This document shows positions 1 to 5,535 of a DNA stretch of 22,111 nucleotides, in pieces. Numbering within the stretch: the first letter of the stretch is position 1; each line of letters begins with the position of its first letter. Position numbers and translations under genes: made by a program. Location of the stretch: IMG/VR virus record IMGVR_UViG_3300034418_004256, positions 1-22,111 of that record; one strand, given 5' to 3'. A model generated the notes under the pieces. That model was not told the origin of the DNA and made no database searches. It saw only the letters and a list, made by a program, of their open reading frames with translations. This stretch comes from a virus.

Positions 1-1097
1 TTGCCCTGACCAACCTTTGTTGGTGGGTTGCCGTCTTCGGCATCAACCATACCTCTTTCTGCCATGGTCATTTCGTTAAGAGTGGCGCTCACTGGTGGTT
101 TGAGTTTAGTAGCACCGACGATAACTTCATCACCTGCCTTACCAAAGACGGGTTTGTCGGCATCTGAGTCAAGAACGAGGACGAAACCTTCTTCACCTGT
201 TATAAGCGTAGTTGGTTCAATAATCTTCCCTGTTGCTCCGCGAAGACCGCCATCGACCACTCTAACTTGGTCGCCAACTTTGAAGCCTCGCATTTCGTTG
301 AGTTTTTGCTTTTGGTGGCGTGCTACCTCTTCGGCAAGAATTTGGCGCAAGCGTCCTTTGGTGATTTTTAACTTATTCATTTTGTTTTCCTCTAAGTTTT
401 TTTCTGGCTTTGCGCCAAGTGGTAGTGAGTAGCCCTGAACTGAGCCACCTGCCATTGTTGATATTTCTGATAGTTCTTCTGTAGCCTCGATAGCGTCTGC
501 CAAGTCAGCGGCATCAGCGAGTTCTGCGCCCAAACCAAGTGCTTGGGCAATCTCGCCAAAAGTCTGGCTCAAGAATACACCAAGCTCGCCAGATTTAATG
601 GCTGAGAGAAGACCCTCAAGGATTGACACAACGGTGTTATGTTTTTGTAGAGCTTTGAAGAAAGCCTTGCCTGACGCAATAAGCAAGCCTGCTACAATAG
701 CGTGAAAAATAATAACTGCTAAACGGTGGGCTTGTTTTTTGTCTTTAATGCGAAACACAAACTGCAAAACTTTTTCTATGCCGCCAATAAGAAGGTGGTG
801 TAGTTTGTCTGCCACTTTAATAATAGTGTTTGTTTCTACCTTTTCACCTTTTAGTCTGCTTTGGACTTTTGCCACAGCTTTACCGATAAGTTTTAGTAGG
901 GCTGGCATAGAAACAATAGAACCTGCAATGGCAAAACCAACTGCTTCGTTTTGCATCTCTGGCGCAAGCTTATCTTTATTTGCTTTGAGGTCTGCTTCCA
1001 GTTCGTCAAAAGCGTCGTCAAGTGCAGCAGCAACCAACTTTTCTTCTTCGGTTGCTTCCTTGAGTAGTGTTTCAATAATTAATTGTCTTGCTCTCAT
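1..1097 (-). CDS. Long head-module protein with C-terminal KOW domain (partial, runs off left edge)
   Basis: Function unknown; probably a virion or prohead protein. The frame stays open from an ATG at 1097 to the window edge (365 full codons, no stop), so the C-terminus is missing. The first ~160 residues are helical, with two hydrophobic stretches near residues 52-75 and 120-142, then an Ala/Glu-rich linker. From about residue 268 there is a KOW-like segment (GFKVGDQVRVV...GATGKII), a small beta fold that usually binds nucleic acid or protein partners. The start overlaps the upstream stop as TAATG. Residue 240 is an internal ATG with its own Shine-Dalgarno, so a shorter second product is likely (separate entry). 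The N-terminus contains LKE at residues 12-14, resembling a T4-type prohead-protease site. Being an ORF is certain; the role is inferred from context. Confidence 0.75.
   Translation of the reverse strand, partial: MRARQLIIETLLKEATEEEKLVAAALDDAFDELEADLKANKDKLAPEMQNEAVGFAIAGSIVSMPALLKLIGKAVAKVQSRLKGEKVETNTIIKVADKLHHLLIGGIEKVLQFVFRIKDKKQAHRLAVIIFHAIVAGLLIASGKAFFKALQKHNTVVSILEGLLSAIKSGELGVFLSQTFGEIAQALGLGAELADAADLADAIEATEELSEISTMAGGSVQGYSLPLGAKPEKNLEENKMNKLKITKGRLRQILAEEVARHQKQKLNEMRGFKVGDQVRVVDGGLRGATGKIIEPTTLITGEEGFVLVLDSDADKPVFGKAGDEVIVGATKLKPPVSATLNEMTMAERGMVDAEDGNPPTKVGQG
378..393 (-). promoter_or_regulatory. Internal ribosome binding site and in-frame ATG inside the KOW-domain gene
   Basis: On the minus strand AGAGGA (393-388) lies 7 nt before an ATG (380-378) in the same frame as the surrounding ORF, at residue 240. 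Initiation here would give a separate protein starting MNKLKITKGRLRQILAEE followed by the KOW domain. That peptide has the form of an independent N-terminus, matching the short basic/amphipathic starts of neighbouring head-module proteins. Nested in-frame starts are known in phage head genes; here it is a prediction. Confidence 0.5.
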
Positions 1098-1372
1098 TAA
1101 AGTATTCTCTCGATTTTTACTTTTAAGTTGCCAGTTCCTTTTAGAACTCTGTGCCACTCACCTTTTCTTACTAAATAGGTTTTATTTTCTTGTAAAGGCA
1201 TAGGAAGCTCGTTGTCGTATTGAATAAACCAACCGCCAGCTTCCAGCACTTCTATTACTCTTGTTTCGTCGTCTTGATGCCACTTTAAGTCTTCTGGGTC
1301 TACCAGTTGTGAAAAAACTCTAACAGAAGTCTTGTCTGCTATGTATTGTTCTTCAAACGGCAGTTCTTCCAT
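1097..1372 (-). CDS. Small cupin-like protein
   Basis: A 91-aa protein of unknown biochemical role. Two short motifs suggest a single small cupin barrel: WHQDDETR near residue 31 resembles cupin motif 1 and KGEWHRVLKGTGN near residue 71 resembles motif 2, with glycine- and aromatic-rich strands between. Similar small cupin-like proteins, as I recall, occur beside structural genes of marine T4-like phages. ATG at 1372 is chosen because it overlaps the upstream TGA as TGATG; in-frame TTG and GTG codons directly upstream are weaker choices. The stop overlaps the next gene as TAATG, so it is translationally coupled on both sides. Whether it binds metal or a sugar cannot be told. Confidence 0.65.
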   Translation of the reverse strand: MEELPFEEQYIADKTSVRVFSQLVDPEDLKWHQDDETRVIEVLEAGGWFIQYDNELPMPLQENKTYLVRKGEWHRVLKGTGNLKVKIERIL

Positions 1373-2556
1373 CACCAAAACCTGTATGACATTTTCTTCA
1401 TTCCCAGTTTTTCTGAGAAGCGTGGGATACGGCAGGACCAGTAGCCAGCAGATGTTTTAGGCTTGTCTTCCTCGCACTTGTGGCGAGCAACAAAAGACTT
1501 GCGTGCGCCGGGGTCATCAATGTTTGTTTTGAGACCGCCCTTTGCGTCACCAAAATTAACCTGTACTACGTTTCCTTTTTCGTTCTTAACATAAACTTTG
1601 TATTTCTTTGGACCAGATGAGCGAGTGGGCGAGTTTAGTTCTACGTCTCTTCCCCTGTACTCGGCTTCTTCCAACTCGTCTTCCATTATTGGCATAGGCA
1701 TGTCGAGTGGAACTTTCTCACCTTCGTAGTCTGCAAACTCACCAAGGTCAGAGCGAAGAATCTCTTCGTCCATGTCGGTGAATTCTAGCTTGCCTTCACG
1801 CCACATTGAGCGTTGGTCTCTTACATACTCATAATATTTGTCGGAAAAAGGACGGTAAGGGTTATCGGATAGGTCTGCTTTCTTGACATATGGAGCACTG
1901 TGAGAGCTATCGAGAGCTTCACGGAGTCTTTGTAGGATTTCATTTTTTGCTGCCTTTTTGCCCCAGCTTTCGCCGCGACCCTTTTCTTTGCAAGCGCCGG
2001 GGGTGGGACGACAAGATGGATACTTTGAACGCTTTTCACCTTCTTCTCTACCGCAGGGCTTGCACTTTGTACGACCTGTTTTCTTGTCTTTGCGACAAGT
2101 GTTACAGTCTACCCAACCACCTGTTTTACCGGGAGCACCTTTTCGACCAAACCAATCACGGAGAGAAGATTCTTTTGAGGACTCTGTGCCTGCTTTTTTC
2201 TTTTCTTCGTCGAGTTCTTCTTCTTTGAGGTCTTTCCAAATCTTTCCTTGGCGGCACTTTACAATGGCACCAGAGGCGTAAGCTGATGGAAACACATCGT
2301 ACTTGCGCTTTGCAATCTTGTAGCAACGGTCTTTCTTTGTTTCTTCCTCAGAAAGAAAAGCCATAACCTCTTCACGGATTATTTCTTTAATGTAGCCACC
2401 TTCGGCGGCGTAGAGCGCTTTTTTGTATTGCTCTGGGTCTTTGGTGCAGCCAACTTTCTCACCCTGTGAACCGTCACGTTTCTTTTTGTAGATAACGTGT
2501 GTTCCAGCGTCTCCGTCAGCCTGCTCGCACTTTTGTTTTCTTATTAGGTATGGCAT
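1372..2556 (-). CDS. Four-module Cys-rich basic head-module protein
   Basis: A 394-aa protein assembled from short modules that I recognise as recurring separately in marine phage proteins, though without an assigned function. Residues 1-53 are a basic module with two Cys. Residues 55-72 form an amphipathic helix ending FLSEEE. Residues 78-101 hold the CYK...KYDVFPSAYASGAIVKC motif. Residues 131-202 hold a DWFGRKG start, CxxC at 151/154, CKPC at 165/168 and SCRPTP near 181. Residues 318-375 hold KVYVKNEKGNV, VNFGD, RHKC and YWSC. A long acidic linker (260-300) separates the last two. The ATG at 2556 is preferred to one 24 codons upstream because it falls 4 nt after the preceding gene's stop. 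The paired cysteines suggest zinc or disulfide modules. A prohead or virion role is inferred from its neighbours. Confidence 0.7.
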   Translation of the reverse strand: MPYLIRKQKCEQADGDAGTHVIYKKKRDGSQGEKVGCTKDPEQYKKALYAAEGGYIKEIIREEVMAFLSEEETKKDRCYKIAKRKYDVFPSAYASGAIVKCRQGKIWKDLKEEELDEEKKKAGTESSKESSLRDWFGRKGAPGKTGGWVDCNTCRKDKKTGRTKCKPCGREEGEKRSKYPSCRPTPGACKEKGRGESWGKKAAKNEILQRLREALDSSHSAPYVKKADLSDNPYRPFSDKYYEYVRDQRSMWREGKLEFTDMDEEILRSDLGEFADYEGEKVPLDMPMPIMEDELEEAEYRGRDVELNSPTRSSGPKKYKVYVKNEKGNVVQVNFGDAKGGLKTNIDDPGARKSFVARHKCEEDKPKTSAGYWSCRIPRFSEKLGMKKMSYRFW

Positions 2557-2560
2557 TTTA

Positions 2561-3040
2561 TTATCTCGTGAATTTTTCTTCTTGACCTTTGAGAGTAACA
2601 TCGTAGGTCTTTTGTCTGCCACCACCAAACGAGTCTGTGCGGAAGTCGTCCTTACGCATCATGGTGATAATGACTAGACGGTCTGGACCCTTTCTCATAT
2701 CCAACTTTGCTACTAAGTTGAGCGCAGGTTGGTTGCCCTGTTCGGCACGGACGTGAAAGGCTTCGTCATTAGATAACTCGCCATTTGCAAAGTCGTCCAG
2801 TATTTGTGGTAAGGCGCGGTCAAGTGCTTTGATAACAGAGTCTCGGCTGATTCTGCCAAGGCGTTGTCCACCTGAGCCACGGGCTCCAACATGTCGTCTC
2901 GACCTTTCCTCAGCGTGTTTAGAGGCAATAATTTTTAAGTTATCGAGGTCAACGGTATAAACGTCGCCCTCAAATGAATCATATTGCGTTTCTTCTGCTA
3001 GGAAATGTTGGAAACGAGAAAGTATATCCTTGTACTGCAT
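2561..3040 (-). CDS. Hypothetical head-module protein with putative capsid-targeting N-terminus
   Basis: A 159-aa protein of no recognised family. The N-terminus MQYKDILSRFQHFLAEE has the form of a T4 capsid-targeting peptide, with an LAE site at residues 14-16. The rest is an alpha/beta domain: SKHAEERSRRH (near residue 39), a helix with ISRDSVIKALDRALPQI, then strands NLVAKLDM and DRLVIITMMRKDDF. The helix-then-strand order with an early His/Arg pair recalls RelE/BrnT-like small folds, but too weakly to assign. There is no clear Shine-Dalgarno before the ATG. The 5 nt immediately upstream belong to a CACTA-TT-TAGTG inverted repeat. No other Met is available to replace this start. It ends 4 nt before the next gene. 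Confidence 0.65.
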   Translation of the reverse strand: MQYKDILSRFQHFLAEETQYDSFEGDVYTVDLDNLKIIASKHAEERSRRHVGARGSGGQRLGRISRDSVIKALDRALPQILDDFANGELSNDEAFHVRAEQGNQPALNLVAKLDMRKGPDRLVIITMMRKDDFRTDSFGGGRQKTYDVTLKGQEEKFTR

Positions 3041-3053
3041 ACACTAAATAGTG

Positions 3054-3338
3054 CTAAAAGTTAGCAATGTCTTTGCCGTTGTAACCTTTTACAACGAGGT
3101 CTTCTGGAAAGTTTTTCACGAATTTACGGGCTGCGTCGCGGTCTTTAAAAAACTGTGAGAACACAAGGATGGTGTGGTTTTTGTGAAAGCCCTCGGCAAT
3201 AATGCTCCAATCTTTGAGCAGGGTTGTGATGCGTCGTTTGCTTTGTGGTGTTAGACCGTCTGCTTGCAGATGAAAACGAAGTGTTTTGTCATCGTGCGGA
3301 ACTTGCCAAAAGGTCATCTTTGCTTTCTTCTTTGCCAT
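3054..3338 (-). CDS. Hypothetical small basic protein
   Basis: A 94-aa protein I do not recognise. It begins with a Lys-rich MAKKKAK, followed by a compact alpha/beta pattern: FWQVP, LRFHLQADGLTPQSKRRI, a helix, IIAEGFHKNHTILVFSQF, then a helix DRDAARKFVKNF and LVVKGYNG. The repeated alternation suggests a small ferredoxin-like or swapped-strand fold, with no catalytic signature. A GGAG lies 7 nt before the ATG. Its first 50 nt overlap the end of the upstream gene in another frame, an unusually long overlap for this window. Both frames are open, and the strong ribosome binding site supports this start. Confidence 0.55.
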   Translation of the reverse strand: MAKKKAKMTFWQVPHDDKTLRFHLQADGLTPQSKRRITTLLKDWSIIAEGFHKNHTILVFSQFFKDRDAARKFVKNFPEDLVVKGYNGKDIANF

Positions 3339-3570
3339 TGTTGAACTCCACTGTTAGTTTTCCGTCTTGGAAGTGAATATTAACCTCATTTTTAACATAT
3401 TTGTTCACTAATGTCAAGAGTTTTACGATACTTTCTTCGGGAAGGTCTTTTTCCTGAATGGTGTTCATTACTCTGTTGACGACAAAAGCCTTTTCTGCGA
3501 ATACAACATTGTCTTCTGCGTGAAGAGAGTTTGTCTCACACAGGAAGTTCATAAGTGATTGTTTTTTCAT
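3289..3570 (-). CDS. Hypothetical small protein coupled to the membrane HExxH gene
   Basis: A 93-aa protein of unknown function, mostly helical in its first 60 residues, then a hairpin-like VNIHFQDGKLTVEFNNG and an acidic/serine tail. Its ATG overlaps the upstream TGA as ATGA, the usual sign of translational coupling to the membrane metallopeptidase-like gene, so the two may act together. The last 50 nt overlap the following gene. I see no transmembrane segment, motif or signal peptide. Confidence 0.55.
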   Translation of the reverse strand: MKKQSLMNFLCETNSLHAEDNVVFAEKAFVVNRVMNTIQEKDLPEESIVKLLTLVNKYVKNEVNIHFQDGKLTVEFNNGKEESKDDLLASSAR

Positions 3571-4196
3571 ATTTTAAGTGCGCTTTTAATTTCTTTTTCG
3601 TAGTCTTTGAGATCGTCTTCTTTAATACGTTGTAGTTCTTCTGTAAACTTTCTTTTAAGAAACTTCTCGGCTGGAAGCATCCAGTAGTAGCTGGAAGATG
3701 TGAATTGCTTTGTGAGCCAATCAGGGTTGGGCTCTTGTTGTAACAACCACCAGCGGACTGCTATGCTTACTGTGTATGCTCTGAACTCAAACCAAGCTCG
3801 GAATGGTGCGGGGATAGGAGCAGCGCATAGAATAAAAAATACCATCCACCACTTCCAAAAAGCGAGAAGGGCAAGTGGTGCTAGTATCTGTGGGAATAAG
3901 TATAAAAACTTAAAAAGTGGTCCAAAAGTTTTGCCGTCCTTCATATGAACCCACTCGTGTGCCATCACCTCGCAAGCTGTATAAGGTGCGTTTGGCTTCC
4001 ATGGTATTTGAGGAACATAAACTTTTGCGCCGATAACTGTGATGTATCGGGTCGTAAACTCTTTGTTGAAAAACAAGAGTTTGGAGAGGCATTTCATCAA
4101 GAAGGAGTTGCGCTTATCGATATACTCAAAAGTAGGGAACTCTTCTTTAATGTGCCTCTCCAAACCCATGCGTTTGAGAGTCAATATTTCTTTCAT
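3567..4196 (-). CDS. Membrane-associated HExxH metallopeptidase-like protein
   Basis: A 209-aa protein with HEWVH at residues 80-84, the HExxH zinc signature in which Glu81 would be catalytic. A candidate third ligand is Glu137 in FEFRAY, about 53 residues later, as in gluzincin-type peptidases. Between them, residues ~94-127 are strongly hydrophobic (one long or two short membrane segments) with Trp clusters. The first 60 residues are soluble and basic. The C-terminal 40 are charged and helical. It sits between a prohead-core-like gene and small head-module genes, and follows the upstream stop by 4 nt without a strong Shine-Dalgarno, so it may depend on coupling. Possible roles include peptidase action at the membrane, cell-wall processing, or a non-catalytic scaffold. 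The motif is clear; the substrate is unknown. Confidence 0.6.
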   Translation of the reverse strand: MKEILTLKRMGLERHIKEEFPTFEYIDKRNSFLMKCLSKLLFFNKEFTTRYITVIGAKVYVPQIPWKPNAPYTACEVMAHEWVHMKDGKTFGPLFKFLYLFPQILAPLALLAFWKWWMVFFILCAAPIPAPFRAWFEFRAYTVSIAVRWWLLQQEPNPDWLTKQFTSSSYYWMLPAEKFLKRKFTEELQRIKEDDLKDYEKEIKSALKI

Positions 4197-4200
4197 TGGT

Positions 4201-4767
4201 TTAGCGAAGCTTGCTTGCTAGTCTGCGCTTGAGGCTTTCCTTTACGAGTCTCTTTTGAACTCTCTTTGTTACCTCGTTGACAATCTCTTCAAGGGCTGCT
4301 TCTTCCATCATGTCGTCAACCATGTCTTCTTCGGCGTCAGCCATGTCGTCAGCGGCTGCTTCCATGTCGCCCTCTTCGGCGTCCATTTCGGCGTCAGCCA
4401 TTTCTTCACCGGCTTCTTCTTCAGCCTCTACTTCGACAGCAACACCTGTCTCTTCTTCGATGGCAGCAGCGATGGCGTCAACAAGGGCTTCTACCTTGTC
4501 TTCCATGGCAGCTTCTGGCTCTTCAGCGGCTTCTTCCATGTGCTCACCTTCTTCCATCTTGTCGCCATGCTCGGCTTCTGTCATGGTGTCTGCATCGGCA
4601 CCGGCTTCACCAGCGTCGTCATGCATTTCTTCTTCTAGTTTCTCGCCGCGCTCTTCGTCCATCTTCTCGCCACGCTTCTCACCTTCGGTGAGGACTTCGG
4701 CATCAGTGGAAACGTAGCCACGCCAGGATTCAAGAAGAACCTTCATGTCTTTGTTATCTCTTTTCAT
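4201..4767 (-). CDS. Acidic prohead-core / scaffold-like protein
   Basis: A 188-aa, extremely acidic low-complexity protein (Glu/Asp/Ala/Met-rich from ~35 to ~160) with a basic helical C-terminus (VTKRVQKRLVKESLKRR). This matches what is known of small T4-like prohead-core proteins such as gp67: acidic, removed by protease during head maturation, with poor sequence conservation. The N-terminus has MKVLLESWRGYV, containing LLE at 11-13 as a possible prohead-protease site. A repeated EKRGEKMDEERGEK-type pattern occurs near residues 30-45. AAGGAGAG precedes the first ATG. An ACTATTTAT motif lies 33 nt upstream, so it probably heads the leftmost virion transcript. Function is inferred from composition, not homology. 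Confidence 0.6.
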   Translation of the reverse strand: MKRDNKDMKVLLESWRGYVSTDAEVLTEGEKRGEKMDEERGEKLEEEMHDDAGEAGADADTMTEAEHGDKMEEGEHMEEAAEEPEAAMEDKVEALVDAIAAAIEEETGVAVEVEAEEEAGEEMADAEMDAEEGDMEAAADDMADAEEDMVDDMMEEAALEEIVNEVTKRVQKRLVKESLKRRLASKLR

Positions 4768-4800
4768 AATATTAACTCTCCTTATGGGAAAATAACCAAA

Positions 4801-4809
4801 ATAAATAGT
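4801..4809 (-). promoter_or_regulatory. Putative late-type promoter motif ACTATTTAT
   Basis: ACTATTTAT on the minus strand, 33 nt upstream of the acidic core gene's ATG. The same 9-mer occurs ahead of two other virion genes (17132-17140, 18729-18737). Its complement contains ATAAATA, the core of T4-type late promoters, but in the orientation opposite to the genes. It is therefore either a different motif or a bidirectional one. Confidence 0.4.
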
Positions 4810-4812
4810 TTT

Positions 4813-4980
4813 CTAAAAATCTAAATCCTCTTCTATCAGTGAAAACTCAACGTCAGCCACGTTCTCAAGCTTGCGGAGCACATCAAGCCACCGCACTAAC
4901 TCTTCTTGGTCGTCAACTGAGACCTGAACATTGTGCTGGTCTTCACTGTTTTCTACTTTATATTGAACGTTGTATCGCAT
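4813..4980 (-). CDS. Hypothetical 55-aa acidic protein
   Basis: A short ORF with a perfect GGAGGT six nt before the ATG at 4980, which is the main reason to accept it. The product starts MRYNVQYKVENSEDQHNVQV and continues with a helix around RWLDVLRKLENV and an acidic C-terminus. The predicted beta-beta-alpha-beta pattern is reasonable for a folded small domain. Function is unknown. It is the last gene of the long metabolic/regulatory operon, 18 nt after the sigma-region-4-like gene, and the ACTATTTAT motif begins within its last codons' neighbourhood. It could be a small host-takeover or regulatory protein, but nothing in the sequence proves this. Confidence 0.6.
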   Translation of the reverse strand: MRYNVQYKVENSEDQHNVQVSVDDQEELVRWLDVLRKLENVADVEFSLIEEDLDF

Positions 4981-4998
4981 TTCCACCTCCAGTAATAA

Positions 4999-5223
4999 CT
5001 ATGAAGAAAGGAGCTTTTTTTCTAGTTTTTTAATAGCTTTGTCCTCTATCTGCTTCACTCTGACATAAGAAACGCCCAATCTTTTGGCACATTCTCTCAG
5101 CGTCATTTTGCCGTTCTTCTTTACAGCAACAAGCACACAGTTGTCGTCTTCTGAATAATCTATCCATTGACGGCACTCTTTGTTTTGGCATATCTCGCCT
5201 ATTTTGTCTTTGCATCTACTCAT
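4999..5223 (-). CDS. Small sigma-70 region-4-like transcription factor
   Basis: A 74-aa protein. Residues 40-66 (TLRECAKRLGVSYVRVKQIEDKAI) closely resemble sigma region 4.2, the helix-turn-helix that reads -35 elements and touches the RNA polymerase beta flap. Four cysteines (C4, C12, C17, C29) precede it and could form a zinc site. There are no sigma regions 2 or 3, so it cannot melt promoters alone. By analogy with T4 gp55-type short sigma factors or phage sigma-appropriating proteins, it may redirect host polymerase to virion promoters. Its ATG overlaps the upstream stop as ATGA, coupling it to a ribbon-helix-helix gene. It could instead be a plain HTH regulator. Confidence 0.7.
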   Translation of the reverse strand: MSRCKDKIGEICQNKECRQWIDYSEDDNCVLVAVKKNGKMTLRECAKRLGVSYVRVKQIEDKAIKKLEKKLLSS

Positions 5224-5534
5224 AAGTCTGGGTTTGCCTCCTCGATTCTATCAAAAATGTTTTCAATATCATCTTCATCTAGGTCGTAAAAATCTTTGTA
5301 GTCTTCTTTCTGTAAGTTTTTTATTCTTTGCTTCGCGTCATTCTTTGCTGTGCCTCTCAACTCTTCAACAAGTCGAATAGCCCATTTATTTTTCTCCACA
5401 TAAGCTTTCACCATGTGGCGAACGAAAGCTGCTTGGCTAACACTATCTTCCCCACAAGCTACGCGAAAAGCTTCGTGAAGTTCTTTCTCTAAAAAGAAAG
5501 TTAGTCTAGTCTCTCCCGGTTTTCCTTTTGCCAT
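5220..5534 (-). CDS. Ribbon-helix-helix (CopG/Arc-like) DNA-binding protein
   Basis: A 104-aa protein. Residues ~9-50 (TRLTFFLEKELHEAF, then SQAAFVRHMVKAYV) fit a ribbon-helix-helix: one strand that would pair in a dimer, then two helices. The C-terminal half is acidic and helical (YDLDEDDIENIFDRIEE), a common place for partner binding. No antitoxin-partner toxin is adjacent. The next gene is a sigma-4-like factor with a 4-nt overlap, so a joint role in transcription control is plausible. The ribosome binding site AAGGAAG lies inside the last codons of the upstream IMPDH-like gene. Fold assignment is by pattern only. Confidence 0.6.
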   Translation of the reverse strand: MAKGKPGETRLTFFLEKELHEAFRVACGEDSVSQAAFVRHMVKAYVEKNKWAIRLVEELRGTAKNDAKQRIKNLQKEDYKDFYDLDEDDIENIFDRIEEANPDL

Positions 5535-5535
5535 T

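Noticed and set aside
28-432. Plus-strand frame at the left edge
   Set aside because: The minus-strand ORF in the same region is continuous over 1097 nt with a KOW domain; the plus frame is Ser/Pro-rich without structure.
739-1203. Plus-strand 154-aa frame
   Set aside because: Opposite the helical part of the KOW-domain gene; hydrophobic/serine pattern expected of an antisense shadow.
3412-3417. Isolated TTGACA on the minus strand
   Set aside because: No acceptable -10 at 16-18 nt.
4277-4717. Long Ser/Ala-rich open frame on the plus strand opposite the acidic core gene
   Set aside because: It is the mirror of Glu/Asp/Ala codons (GAA, GAG, GCT) on the minus strand; no ribosome site, and every supported neighbour is on the minus strand.
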